Assembly (NCBI GenBank): GCA_964058805.1
Contig: CAXKVV010000199.1
Coordinates: 1 to 61,626, forward strand
Direction: 5' to 3'
Source: Schoenoplectus triqueter
Taxonomy: Eukaryota; Streptophyta; Magnoliopsida; Poales; Cyperaceae
DNA: 61,626 nucleotides
Below, in pieces: positions 41,824-55,028 of this stretch. The position numbers were made by a program, and so were the translations under genes. The notes below the pieces were generated by a model. It was not told the DNA's origin and made no database searches. It worked only from the letters and a program-made list of their open reading frames with translations. The number at the start of each line of letters is the position of its first letter. The first letter of the stretch is position 1.

Positions 41824-42530
41824 TGTTTGAAATCCTTCAATTAGTTCCAATTTTATCATTTCATTTTTGATTGACGTCTTGGTTTGAAGTGCTTGCTCGA
41901 GTGTCTTCTCATTTTTTTCTTCTTACGTTGTTTGTGTGACTCGAGAGAACCGACAAGCTCGTCGATTGTGAGCGTCGCAAGGTCCTTTGGCTCTTCTATC
42001 GCGCACACAACATTCTCAAAATTGTCGGTTAATGATCTCAAAATCTTCTCCACAACTCGCACATTGGTTAACGCTTTGCCGTTACGAATGAGTTGGTTCA
42101 CCACGGCTTGTACACGCGTGATGTAGTCAGATACACTTTCCGACTCCTTCATCTTCATGCTCTCCAACTCGCCACGAAGAGTTTGGAGACGCACTTGCTT
42201 GACTCGGTCGGCTCCTTTGAACACTTTTTCTCATGCTTCTTTTGAAGTAGTTGCACCGATAATCTTCTCAAATCCCAACTCATCAACGGCTCGGAACAAC
42301 ATGCATAGTGCTGCCTTATCATTCGATCGCGCCTCTTTCAACGTCTTATTTTGAGCCGCCGTATATCCCGTGGTATTTGTTGGTTTTTCGAAACCTTCTT
42401 CGACCACCTCCCATGCATCTTGAGATCCGAGAAGAGCTTTTATTTGAATGCTCCAGTTCTCATAGTCCGCCTTCGTTAGTCGTGGTAGCGGCATTTGACC
42501 CGTCACATTTGTCATTGACTCTGATACCAC
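41824..42530 (-). pseudogene. Copia-type gag fragment (DUF4219 and UBN2 parts)
   Basis: The frame opens at 42530 right after the primer binding site. It reads LPRLTKADYENWSIQIKALL (DUF4219) and then RAVDELGFEKIIGATTSKEA, hits an in-frame TGA at about 42233 where a Trp codon is expected, and continues with RLQTLRGELESMKMKESE and VVEKILRSLTDNFENVV (UBN2). At an A run near 41915 the frame shifts again; the next frame carries EKTLEQALQTK. The zinc knuckle, protease, integrase and RT are absent. It is a dead 5' piece of a Ty1/copia retrotransposon. Confidence 0.85.
42519..42529 (-). other. Copia primer binding site (initiator Met-tRNA)
   Basis: The minus strand reads TGGTATCAGAG, complementary to the 3' end of initiator methionine tRNA, three bases after the LTR end. 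This orients the element on the minus strand. Confidence 0.9.
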
Positions 42531-42532
42531 TT

Positions 42533-42984
42533 TGTTAAAAGAGAATGGTGAATATCACACTTTGAGATAAGAAAAAAATAGATAAAATAAGATTTCTTTC
42601 TATTAGAAACTCTTGTATATTTCTTACATGTCAAACAACATATTTACAACTCCCTTTATAGGCTAAGACAACAGAAGTATCTAGAAAATTCGTATTAAAA
42701 ATGAAATAGTAAATAGCAGCTGTTTCAGCTGACCCTTGTCCATTAAAATAGTCATAACTCTCTGTAGGAAATACAAAATGACTTTAAATTTAAATCATTG
42801 AAAACTAGACTTCAAAAGCTTTTCATCCATAGGTCATACAGCTAAAACGAACGTCGTTTGATTTTTCATATGCCTCATCAATCAGACCAAAAATTCTATA
42901 ACTGCTGAATTCTAAGAGTCTACTTTATTTTTCGATAACTTCTAAATTTAAAACCCACTAATAGCATTTAATTTTTATTCAACA
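42533..42984 (-). mobile_element. Copia 5' LTR (452 bp)
   Basis: On the minus strand it starts TGTTGAATAAAAATTAAATG and ends TTCTCTTTTAACA, giving TG..CA ends with a short TGTTRA inverted repeat. A TATAAAGGGAG promoter motif lies at about 42653-42663. No second LTR is seen in the window, and no TSD could be identified because the other side is truncated. Confidence 0.75.
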
Positions 42985-43975
42985 GTCGGAGCCGACTTAC
43001 ACGCCGTCTTGGTGGCCAGCTGCTTGCGAAGTGCCTCGTTCCACCATGGCTTCTCCGCAAGAGGAGCAGCGTTATGCTTGTTGAGTATTGAGCAGGAGCT
43101 GCAAACTTGCAATGGAGTTTTCATAATGACCCCTGGCTAGCGCAAGAAAAAGAATAAAAAAGAAACACAGCTGTGAATTTGTGATCGTTTAACGCTAGAA
43201 GTCTGGAAGTATCAGCCCAACAGGTCTAGCTACTCACACAGGTTTTGTATTGCAATAAAAATAACAGGTTTTGTATTATTTTAATCTCTAAATTATTTAA
43301 ATTAAATTAATACACATGGTTAAACAAAGTTGATTATTATTTGTCAAAATTCAAAATAAATTGCTAACTTTGATAAAAAAACGATCATACAACTTGAAAC
43401 CAAAATATCATAAATAATAGTATATGAATTCTTTAAATATTTCTCAAAAGAAATTTAAAAATTTTAAATAAAAATGTTATGTTAAAATTGATTTTCAGTT
43501 GAAATTTAATAAATTCAAAAAAACTTAAATTCAAAAGTATATTTTCTCAAATATTATAAAAATTTAAGTCATATGAATTATGCAAAAAGGGGGAGAAACT
43601 TGTAAATATTTTTAGATGAATAAATCTCATTAACAAAGCCGAGAGAAAGGTTGTATTTTCTTTGTGTTTTTAGGTTTTGATGATTACATAATGAAAACAT
43701 ATGAAGGAACGGGAACAATGCCATAAATCCACTTGATGCGGTCTCAATCAAAGGCAAGCTGCAAGGAGGACAAAGAAGCATGTAAAGAAGACAGTAATTA
43801 TATAGAGAGATGATGCAATAATACCTGCTATAGTATACCGGCTAGTTAGATTTTTAGTATAAATAGATAAAAGCTTGTAATTATACAAAGAGATAATACA
43901 ATAATACAATAAAATATTTTATCGATATTTTCCTTCTTCTCTACTAACACAAATACTTTCGCTAAATTCAGAAAC
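42985..43975. other. Intergenic stretch, nothing recognised
   Basis: AT-rich sequence between the copia LTR and the LRR pseudogene. A repeat of AGAGATAATACAATAATAC-like words near 43805-43910 is the only pattern seen. Confidence 0.4.
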
Positions 43976-44405
43976 TCAACACAATGACTTCAGTTTTGGA
44001 CAGTCCGAAATTTTCATAAACTTCAATGAGTAGAAACATTCCATTTCAGGAAGTGATGACAAATTGGGACAATTCTGGATTTTAGGACTCTTAAGGGATA
44101 CAAACTCACATACGCCCTCAAATTTAACAATTCCCTTGCAATTGATTATGTCCAATTTGATTATCGTCAGAAGACACCCATATACATTAAGTTGTCTCTT
44201 CATTATCATTTCTTCACATGAACAAATTTCAAAATTTCTAAGAGCGGGGAATCCATCCACAATCAATGATTTGCTAGTATCAATAGTTTCCATGCTACAC
44301 ATTTGGAATATGCTCTGAGGTAAAGTAAGAAAAGGCTTGTTTATTATTAATACAGCTAGATAGTGGAGCTTACTGAAAGAGCCAGGTCCAAGCTCGTTGG
44401 TGTGA
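43976..44405 (-). pseudogene. NLR leucine-rich-repeat fragment with internal deletion
   Basis: The minus strand from about 44405 reads SFSKLHYLAVLIINKPFLTL, then CSMETIDTSKSLIVDG, joined directly to FPALRNFEICSCEEM and NVYGCLLTIIKLDIINCKGI, ending with LSSLPEMECFYSLKFM and a stop. Compared with NLR1 and NLR2, roughly 200 residues of LRR are missing at the VDG/FPAL junction, and the whole CC-NB-ARC half is gone. The second half resembles NLR2 most (NGYGCLLALTKMEITNCKGI). It is a dead copy between the two larger genes. Confidence 0.85.
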
Positions 44406-47400
44406 CTTGTGAGGTCCGAAACCCAAGTAATATAGATACTTACACGGATGCAATAATATCTGTGAAATGATTAGAGGAGTAATATTATGAGTAATTTGAA
44501 AAAAAAAAGTAACATGTTAATTTTTTAGGAGGATAATTGTAAAAGTATAAGAGCATTGGGTCAAATAATAATTGCTTTAATTATACATTGGAGACATTAA
44601 GGGTAGACGTACTGATAATATACACTTAGTTGTCCCCCTCTGATATAATTTCTTTACCACTTAGGTTTTAGAGAAAACATTAATATAAAATCATTGAGAG
44701 GTAGTGTAAGAACTGAACTGTCTTTATTAACCTAATTAATATAAATAGAGTTACTAGGTTAACTTTACTAACTAGAAACAAGCTTTCTTCTATGTTCTGG
44801 CACTGCACTCTTTTTTTTATTATTATTACAGCTGGTATTGAACAATTTGCTGTGAGGAGGCAATGTTATCTGAGTTTGAAGAGGATTAAATTTTTTTTTT
44901 AGAATTTAAGCTTGTTAGATGGACTTTTATGGTGATATGTAAAATCTTTAACTTTCATGTTGTTAGTTTAAATCTGGAACTGTAGTTTTAAATACTTATG
45001 ATATCGAATTGTGGTATAAAAAAATCTTAGTTTCGTAATGAAACATGTGGATATCACTATTTTCAAGAAGAAAAAAAAAGAGTAGAAATGTGCGATAAAT
45101 ATGATTTATTACCTCGGATTGATTGTACAGTAATATAAATTTTCCTTTGAAGGATTGGAAACAGTTGAAAAATTAATTAATCTCAATTGTCAATGTTACG
45201 ACATTTTATGATTGTTCTTAAAGCGATGACGTGCATGGTTGCATTGAAGTGTAACAATCCGTTCTAATGGTCTACTATATTTTGTTAATAGAGAAAAAAA
45301 TATATAAGTATAGCAACAGTTTGAGATTTCGTACCTCCAACAATTTTGCAAATTCACTGATCCGTAATTCTTTTCAGCACTTGAGCTAATGAGAAACTTA
45401 TACTCGTTACAAACGAAACAACTTATTAATGGATTTGTATAATTTGTACAAATTAATTGATCGAGAAGTTATTAACTGGGACCCATTTGTTGTATCTTCA
45501 GATTGAAACAGAGGATTACATGCACATCGCAAGATTATAACAGATGTTACCCACAAAATTATACTGAAAATTAAGCAAATAATAGTTGTCTCGAGTTTTT
45601 CAAATATAAATCTCAAATTACCACACGGCACACATTGTGAATCCCAGAATCATTACAAGCAATAGTGTCTATTTACTTGCTTATTGGTGCAGAACTGTTG
45701 TGATATATATAACTTATTAGGTATTGTGCTCTACGTGTATACATCGGTCTTTATTAATTAACTTTGTAAATTGCACAATAAAGATAAAAATAAAAATAAA
45801 AATACAAGGCAACCATTCGTAAGGTAAGAGGACAGATTCGACCAGTGGGATTAGGAATATCAGGTCGGGTTACGTTTACGTGCAAGTTGCAACACTAAAA
45901 TGTGTTGTGGGAGCAATAGCATACATCAACGTGTTCCCTTATGCTACCATTCGTGTTCTATTTACTACCAGAAATTGCATGGTTAGAAGTTAGAACTTAG
46001 AACCCATTCAGCAACAGTACCTGGTCACCGACTGATTATACCTGGTTACTCAATCCAATAATATCTTGGACTTTGTTTCTCTATATGGGAACCTGATTGG
46101 CCTGGCTCCTCTCCTCTCCCTCTAAATTTTTTTTTAGAGTGAATTCGGAGTAAAGTAAATATAAATTCCACAACCTGTCACCGCTCCCTCCCTTCCCCTG
46201 CCGGTCCCTCATCTTCCCCTTTCTAGAGCACTGGGGTCATGGTGGCGTCAACTGTGATAAAAAATCCGAGTCTTAAGGGGGGACATTGGGATTTGGGAGT
46301 AATACCGTGCTAGCACCAAGAATTGCAGGTTTAAAAGACTGTAAGACAATGGAGCATGTAAATCTTGGTGCTGCTTAAAATCGGCGCCAGTGGTGATTAG
46401 AGGCGGCAGTCAAATATAAGCTTAGTAAGTCCGAGATCATCCTATTGAGCAGTACTTGGTGAGATGAAGTGGAGGTAGCCATTAGAGGTGGAGGCAAACC
46501 CAAATCTGGCAAGCCACACCAGAAATTGCCATGGAAGAGTACCTCACTCTTATGTGGCCCTAGCATCAAATTCTTCTGTGGGCTCCCATTGTGGTTCACA
46601 CTTGACAATAACACATAAAGACAAGTGAATCATGTCCTTATCAATTCTACAAGGTTAGCTATCAACTTGGTTGAATTATTAGTCTTGTGTATTGCTTCAA
46701 CGATAGTAGCTTTTGAATTAACTATTGCATGTTTGAATTCACTGATAATATGTCTACTTTGTTGAAATCACCCCTTTCTTTTCTGGTATCTGGCTATGGT
46801 GTTACAACTGGTACTGAACTCACAGTAAGTTAAATTAAATCCTACTAAATTGAATCTAGCAATTTTGGTTTCATATACATGCACTCTTGTCAGTTGCAAT
46901 AATGGTAAATTACTGTTGCAATTTTGAAAAGAAGTTGCGGACTTTATCAGTTGCAGTAAGGGTAAGGTTTATAATGACTTTTCTGTTTTGTCAGATTAAA
47001 CAAGCCAAATGCTAAAATATGCAAGAAAAACTGTTATGATTTTTTTGGTTCATAGTGATAATAATTAGAAAAATATAAATAGTGGTACAAAAATGCTATC
47101 ATTTTAAAGAAATGAAGATAAACTATTATGGTATATAAGATCCAACTACATTACAATTTACCAAATACCAATACGTAAAGTATCTTAGTGAAAAGCAATG
47201 GAAAAAAGAAATAGCTGATTAATTTTATTAGGTAACTTAAGCTTACTTTTGCATTGTTGTAATTCTGTTGGATTGCTCCTAATGAGGTAGAATGCTGAAT
47301 ACATCTTTCTCAATTTTGTAGTCCCATATTCTATTCCAGTAAGTAAGATCTGAAAATAATTTCACGTGATTGAATTAACAATAGTATCATTTGGTGCAGT

Positions 47401-48448
47401 GAACCAATACTTGGTCACAATAAATCATCAAGTAGGGAAGTAAACAAGTGTATGAAAATTTACACTTTTGAGCTAATTGGGAACCACGCCTAGCTCTGAG
47501 TAGTAAACCAATACTCTTTATGTGTTAGACAGTGAGAGACGCGTTTGCAATAATAAGATTCTTTTGAGCTAATTTGGTCCCTTTATCTTCAGCCACCATA
47601 TATTTTTACCACTTTTCTTTTCTTTTTCTTTTTTTCTTTTTCTTTTCCTTTTCTTTAGGCAATAGATACGGGTGTTGGTAGAGGTTGCATAACCCGACCC
47701 AATCTAAGAAACCCGACACGACTTAATTTTTTTGAAAAGTCAAACTGATCCGGCCTAATCCGAATCCGACCTTACTCGAGATCAAATGACCTACAATCCA
47801 ATCGAAATTACATATGGCAAAAACTAGACCCGACCCAAAAAACCCGTCCGAACTCGAACCCGACCCAATCCGATCCGATTTTTTAAAATGTCAAATTGAC
47901 CCTGTCTTACCTGATCTGAGATCAAATGACTTACAATCCAATCGAAATTAATTTTTGATCTAAAAGGCAACATATAAATTGATCCAACCTGACCTGACCC
48001 TAACTCGGCTCGACCTGATTTGGCCCAACCCAACCCCCCGAACTTGAACCCGGACCCGACTGGCCCCGCCCGATTGCCACCTCTAAATTCAAAATCAATC
48101 TAAGATCTAAAAAAATTCAGCATATAAATTAACCAATCCGACCCCATTTTTTTCAAAAAATCAAACCGACTCAACCCAACCCGACTTGCCTGAAACTGAA
48201 CCCTACCTGACTCGCCCGGCCCGATTGCCACCACTAGTTGCTGGAATAGAATCTGATGCACAATTTATTTTGAGCAGTAAGATTTTCTAATAATAGCATA
48301 TATATATATATAGAACAACTCTACACACATTTCAGAAGGTAATTTTGGCACTTCAAATAACATTACTTGTGGTACAGGATCAAGAACTGTAACTCAAAAT
48401 TTGAAAATATTCCAAAGTATATGAGAATCCTCATATGAACTTACATAC
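44406..48448. other. 3' flank and introns of NLR2, with inserted repeats
   Basis: A segment on the minus strand at about 45720-45775 (AAAGTTAATTAATAAAGACC, CACGTAGAGCACAATACC) is homologous to exon 3 of NLR1 (30670-30743), and 45595-45660 matches 30285-30350 (ACCACACGGCACACATTGT). So NLR2 once had the same 3' exon, but its acceptor region has been replaced by a (TAAAAA)n run and cannot be placed. No other gene is recognised; the 79-codon frame at 46375-46614 resembles nothing I know. Confidence 0.5.
47679..48236. mobile_element. hAT-like MITE rich in CCCGACCC repeats
   Basis: It starts TAGAGGTTGCATAACCCG and ends, inverted, TAGTGGTGGCAATCGGGC. An earlier internal end GATTGCCACCTCTA at about 48072-48085 shows a partial terminal duplication. 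Flanking 8-mers GGTGTTGG and GTTGCTGG match at six positions, a decayed TSD. The interior repeats ACCCGACCC, GATCAAATGACCTACAATCC and AATCCGATCCGA-like blocks. Confidence 0.6.
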
Positions 48449-51400
48449 TTTTTATGGAATATTCATAATGAAAAATCCTCTCTGCTTCCATCTCTAATCC
48501 AGAAGAAGGGTACACTGCATGAAATGAGCTCTTAATTAGTTATACAAGGAGCAAATATGAATTGAGTTTAAGGAATCACTACATGAAAATTTCTTATGAC
48601 TCTGTTGGCAAAAATTTCAACATACTAAGTCTATTGTGAGATTAAAAGAAATAGCAACGACAACAAGCATGTTAAGTTCAAATGAAAACATGCACGAACC
48701 ATAAAAACATGCTCCATCAATTGTGACAATAAATTTTCATAATATTTTTGGCATGATACTTCGGTTTATATGTTAACACAGATAAGAAGAGACTTTTTAT
48801 TATCATAAAAACAAAATTGCAAGCAACAGAAGAATACATTTCGTGAGCAATGTGAGCAATGGAATTTAAACTGGTAATGTCATCTATAAAACTTACTTTT
48901 TCCAATAGAAGTATGAAGTTTGCAGCCTGAAATAGCAAGAACCTTGTCCCAGTCACATCCTTCCATACTTCGAATTTGCTCTTCTAAGTCGTGATGTGTT
49001 CCATCAATGCAGAGTAGAAGAAGCGAGATAGGGAGGCCTTTCCTGGGCAATGATCTTAGTTCTCGACAATCCAAAATTGCAAGGAACTCCAACGAATAAA
49101 AGAATTCCATTTCTGGCAGAGATGACAGATGCGGACAACGGTTGATGAGAAGTCTTTGAAGGGATACAAGTTCTTGCAATCCTTCCAGTGTAATAATTCC
49201 CTTGCAGTTTGTTATTTCCATTTTAGTTAATGCTAAAAGGCACCCATATCCATTTAACTGTGCATTCATCGTAATTGCATGAAATGTGCGAATTCTGAAT
49301 TCTTGTAGTCCTGGGAAACCATCCCCTTCCAAGTAAGTAAACGCAGGACAATAAATGATATCCAATTTGCAAAGCTTAGGAAATGCTTGGACTCCACGTG
49401 GAGATGACCATTCCTTTAAGCTCTGCATATCAGAAATTTTAAGCTCCTCCAAGGAAGGAAATGTACCACCATCACCATAAAATTCGAGACCAATTTTTCT
49501 CACATCCATTGATCCAATAGAAAGATACTGAAGCATAGGAAGTTGTCCAAGAGCAGGGACACTATTTAACCCTTTGCAAGCTTCTATAGTAATAGATTTT
49601 ATTCTACAGAGCAAATTTGACTCCAACCAAGAAGGGGGAACTGCTCCGTGGTATCCATATATCACCAGCCTTTCAAGACGTGGATTTGGGCATAAAGCTT
49701 CCAGCACCTCATGGTGTTTACTACTACTCACTTCTGAAGAAACACCTGACCACCTGAGTTTTAGTATACTGTTCTGTTCTTTCTTGCTCAGGTGTGCTTT
49801 GCTTGCCTCTTCCCTACCAGTAATACTTTCTAACCCACTGATATCAAGGAGTCCTCTAGTATTGTTCACATCTCCTAATAGTTCTAATGTATGCTCCTTT
49901 TTCTTCTCAACATGTAAAGATAATGATCCTCCTCTCCAAAGACTTTTAAGCGGTGCCACTTCCTCTATGTTCATAATGATTGATTTGCTAATATCGATAA
50001 TCCTCAAGCTATTCATACTGCATAAGAAATTGGGCAAGGAAGTATTATAATACACTCTTGTTTTTCCTTTGGGATATTGATTCCTTACAAATAGCACGCC
50101 CAGATTATGAAGTTTGCTAAAAGACTTGGGTAGTATCATTCTATTTGATTCTCTGAATGAGAGGTAACGTAGATATTTGCATTTACTGATATTAGGTACA
50201 TTTGGTAACTCCCATTCAATGTCTAGCACTTTAATTTTTTTGAGTTTGTTGACCACATTCTCTATAGGATCCTGATTGAATGAAGCAAAATTTATACACA
50301 TTAGTGTATGCAACTTATCGAGCCCTGTCATGTCCCTCAGGATGTCAATTGCTTTTGGAGTAACAGATAAATGACGAATGGAATCCAAGTTTCTCATATT
50401 ACTACCCTTGTCAAGGACAAGGCATTCACCCTTCGAAACATGACATGCCAGATCATTCATGAGGTCATGCATAACATAATATTCTTTGTCACCATGTTTA
50501 ATTGCTTGGAGGAATGACCTTGCAAGTAAACTGGTGAAATAAGCTCTTCCAGTTTCTTCCAAATTCATGTTTTCTTGGGGATGAACAAACCCATGTGTTA
50601 TCCACATATGAACCAATCGGTCAGGTTTAATACGGTAGTCCTTTGGAAAAAGACTGCAGTATGCAAAACAACGCTTCAGGTGTTTTGGTAAGTGTTCATA
50701 ACTTCGTTTGAGAACAGTCATTATGTCACTGATATCTAATGGATTGTCACTCAAAACCTTTTCCCAATCCCTGACAGCAGAATTACCCCCCAATTGACCT
50801 CCTATTACTCTAATGGCTATTGCTGAGCCCTTAAGCTTTTTGATAATTTCTTTGCCAATGGGTTCTAATTCCAGAAGGTTTTGTTGATTCTGATGATCAA
50901 ATGCACACAGCTTTAAAAGCGACCAACTGTCTTCTAAATTTAGCCCATTTAAGAGAACTGGCTGTATTGTACCCAAGATTTTCCCTACTAAAGGTTGCCG
51001 GGTTGTCAAAATAATTTTGCTACCTGGTTTTGCATTATGAAAAGGAGAAAGAACTTCCAACCATTCCTTCTTAAAACTATACTGCTCAGTATCATTTCTA
51101 TCATACCATATGTCATCCAAAACCAGAAGTATTTTGTTTTTGGATGCTATTGAATTGCTAAGTTCATTTTGTAACATCTCAAAACTAGCATCTATAGTGG
51201 AAATGTTTTTAGAAATTTGTTTTAACATCTCTCTGATAAGCCTATCCTTGTTAAAATTATCAGATACAGAAACCCATATTCGCTCAAAATGATCTTGTAC
51301 TTTTTTATTATTGTAAACTATTTGGGCGAGGGTAGTTTTACCAATACCTCCATGACCAACAATTGGGATGAGCGTAAATGACTCATCCACTTGCTTAAAC

Positions 51401-51948
51401 AACAAATTTATGAGGTCTTCACACTCCCTCTCTCGTCCGACTATTTTCTCAATTATACGTGAACTTGAGACATAAGAATGTCCTCGTGCAAATCTGTGTA
51501 TATTAAAAGTATGACTCACATGCATTAGCTGGAGTAGTGTTTCAGCTGACACTTTGGCTCGATCCAAACCATCATTTACTTCTGTAACCTTTTTCTTAAA
51601 CTTGTTATTACCGACAATGAACTGGTAAATTACACGAGAAAAGGTGGGAGATTTTTCCCTGAGGACATTGTACTCGAATTTATCCATGATATCCTCAGCA
51701 TCATAAATCACATCTTTAATTTCTCGGACCAATTGTGCCTGGTGCGGGTCCAATATTTTTTGCTCCTCAACTGTGCCCATGACAGAGAGGATCTCGGTAA
51801 GTGTCGTCTTCATTCTCTTCATTTCATCCTCTATGCCGGCATTCTGGAAGAAGTTGTTTGATATATAGGTTTGATTTTTTTCAAGAACCCGCACTATCGT
51901 CGAGGACACGGCCCAGTCGACAGCCATTGTTGCTGCAATCTCCGCCAT
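48449..51948 (-). CDS. NLR2: CC-NB-ARC-LRR resistance protein, open frame
   Basis: A CNL-class immune receptor. Exon 1 is 48897-51948. If its GTAAGT donor is not used, the frame runs on to 48880 (1022 codons). The second exon 48449-48514 starts after ATGCAG, keeps the frame, and is collinear with NLR1 exon 2. Residues 1-100 are the Rx-N coiled coil with IYDAEDIMDKFEY. NB-ARC shows the P-loop GHGGIGKTT (198-206), WVSVSDNF, kinase-2 ILLVLDDIW (273-281), GSKIILTTRQ, CFAYCSLFPKDYRIKPDRL, and MHD (493-495). The usual GLPLAI is replaced by GSAIAI (374-379). About 14 irregular LRRs follow, with a conserved LSSLPEMEFFYSLEFLAI block. The 3' end of the gene is uncertain because the third exon seen in NLR1 is disrupted here. 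NLR1 is the nearest paralogue in the window. Confidence 0.92.
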
Positions 51949-54900
51949 GGAAAATATCCAAAGAAAGTTGGAAAGATCTTGGTAATAGCAATTGTGAAAG
52001 GTTTATGCCACAGCATAAATGAAAATCAAGTGCTGGAGATTGAGAATGTCGTTTGCTGGTAGAGTTGATTGGGGAGGAAATTTTAAGACTATGTCAGGTC
52101 AACTCAAGGTGGATTAGAGACCAACAAGGCATGATGTCATAACTCAAGGTGATTAATTTAATTTAATCTGTTAGCTGGTTCTGTGGCTTTTGATGGTTAG
52201 CTTACGAATACAGCTCATGGGATGTCATACCCATGGGTCCTACAAAATTAAATAACATTTCAAAAAGTTATACAACGGTCCTTTATTTTCCTGAATCATA
52301 TCAAATGCTCTTATGCCATCAGAACTTGTATAAAACATCTCTACTTCTTCTTTTTTTCAGAGTAGAAATTTGCTAAATAAAGAATCATGTCACGATATGG
52401 TGGGGGCACTCACTAGCCCAGCCCTCGGTCGAGTCAGAAATATTTCATATGGTTGCACTAACTTTTTAATATAGAAATATTATATTAAATTCAATTTTTT
52501 TCATAAATCATCACACATCCATACACTAGTTCTCTTACACATATAATGCATCCTTAATTTATAAATAAAAAATAAAAAAACTAGTTTAAACAAATAATAG
52601 ATGAAAACTTAAAGTTTAAACACCATGATTAATTTTGATTAAGATATAATGAAAATATTTTCTGCATCACAGCAAATTCAATTTTTTTTTTCGTAAGCAT
52701 GACATGTCCATACAGCAATTCTCTTACACATATAATGCATCTTTAGTTTATAAATAAATTTATTTTTGAAGAGAATAAATTGGTAAATCCAAAAACTTTC
52801 TTCTTGTGTTGTACTTTAAGAGATTTCATTGAAAAATGGTGAAGAGGAAATAAAAAACAAGATGGTCCCAAAGCTATAAAAGGTCAAAAAGACTTGGCTG
52901 GTGAGAGTTTTTTTCAATGGTAAAAGGAGTGATTTCATTAGCCACCGATCACTTTAAAAGGTGAAGAGACCATGAATTTATTTAACTATTCCTATTTTTA
53001 TTCTAGTGCCAGTATTTTTTTCGGTAAAGCGAAAATAACTTCATTAGAGACAAAAAAACAGTGTTGAATGTACTCAAATGGAACTTCATAAAATTATGAG
53101 AAAATGAGGTTCAATAGTGTGATTCCAAATAACTTAAAGGGGTTCAATAGCGAAATTTCAAGTAACTTAAATGGGGTTCATTTACATGGACATATAACAA
53201 AATCAACTATATATAATAAAATTATATATCCAGAAAGACGATTAGTTTTCTAAATTTTTTAACTATGGCACATCATCGATGCTTTTCACTATTAATTTTG
53301 CTTCTCTCTCTTCATTTATCTTAATCAAATGACTCATATCATTTTTCTATTTCTTCATTTAAAAAATGATATAATGTCTTTAGGGTACAATTTAAATACT
53401 AAATCAATATAATTCTTTGTATCATTTTTAATAACATATTTTTAACATTTTGAAAAAAGATATATTTATGTTAAAAAAAATTCTAGCAAAAAATTATTTT
53501 ACAGAAAAAAAAACATTTTAAATATCAAATTATTCATATATGTTATATTTTTCGGGGTGAAGCCCAATGAAAAATTCTAGTTTTCTATAAAAAAAAAATG
53601 ATAGTATTACATAGTGAATATTAAATATAGTATTTTACGTTAATCTATGAATAGTCTGAGCTCCGCTTGTGCATCAAGATTTGCTTCCGGGCATCATTGA
53701 GAGTCGACAATTAATTGGATTATAATTAATTGGGGTGAAATCGGGCTGCGGAACTAATCTAGGCCATTAAGATGGAATTAAAAAGTACAACAGCATTCAG
53801 AGAAAAGAGCACGATGAATAATAAATCCCACTCCACTGAGCTCTGGCATGCGGGAAGTGGGAAGTGGGAAGTGGGAAGTGGGAACTGCAAGGGAAACAAG
53901 TCTACGAGTATCCCAAATTCCTGTTCTTTTCCTAACTACAAGTCTACGAGTCTACCAGCCAGCCGGAGGAATTGGTTGCTCCCATTATTAGATTCCATGT
54001 GTGTGTGAAACAGAGGGTGGGTTGATTTACAAGGGAAAGCTGGCTTGAACTGTTTATCGCTTACTATGCAATGTGCTGGGTTGTGTTAGGAAGTTGACTC
54101 AACAAAGGCATCAAATTTTCTGGGACTGATGTGGTCAATGGTTATTGTAAGAATGACAGTGTCAATGAGGCTGTATTGTTGGAAGGGTGAAAGCAGATGC
54201 TGATGCAACATACTGCTGGCGATAGCTCTAATTACATTTATAAGTAGATTGATTCTTGATATATAAGGGACTTGTTTCAATTGCAGGATTTTTTACTGTC
54301 TGAGCAGGCAATAACTAAAAAAGCGCTTTGTGTGTTGCTTACATACTGACAGAACTGTATTTTTCAATTAATCTTGTGTAGCTGTGTTGTTCCTTTGTTA
54401 TATGTTACGGTCTTGACCTGATACAGTATAACTGTACAAGACACGTGTAAACCGTGCTAAAATTCAATAGCCTACAGCTAGTAAACCATAGTAATGGAGG
54501 TAAATGCATGATGTCTTTTATGCCTGACTTGGGTTAAGGTAAAATGCTTTACTTTTTATTAAACTGAAAAAAATTGGATTGAGTTGAGCAAATGTGACTA
54601 GACCGTATTCCTTTCTTTTTGGGTGCGCTAATAGATGTAATATAAATCTATCATGTATAAGGGTAAAGCTTGAATATTTTAACTCTTAAAAGCCTCTGTT
54701 AAATCAAGCAAGCCGGCATTAATACTGATTATATCCCTTGGTAGTTTGTACGCACCAACGAATCTAAAGCACATTGTTTGTCTCTACTATTTTGCCTACT
54801 GCCTTTCAGAAGTTTCATTCGGTTCCTGAATAAAATATTCAAATAATTTGATGAAATATAACAGCCTAATAGGTTTCACTTGGCAATGCCCTTTATATTA

Positions 54901-55028
54901 TCCCGAACATGTGCGGAGAACTTCAAGGGAAGAATACCAGAAATGCATTAGTATCGCAACTGTAATTAAAAATAACTCCAAATTATGACATCCCTGGATA
55001 ATAGGATTTTAATTTGATCTGCAATTTA
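51949..55028. other. Intergenic stretch between NLR2 and FHIT
   Basis: The NLR2 promoter must lie just above 51948. A segment with TTCTCTTACACATATAATGCATC occurs twice (about 52485-52580 and 52668-52760). A GGGAAGT minisatellite of about five units is at 53855-53886. A possible PPR remnant is listed separately. The rest shows nothing recognisable. Confidence 0.45.
54092..54243 (+). pseudogene. Possible PPR-motif remnant
   Basis: The plus strand reads NKGIKFSGTDVVNGYCKNDS and then VNEAVLLEG before a stop. NGYCKxxxVNEAxxL matches the second helix and start of the next unit of a pentatricopeptide repeat. It is short and interrupted, so chance similarity is possible. Confidence 0.3.
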
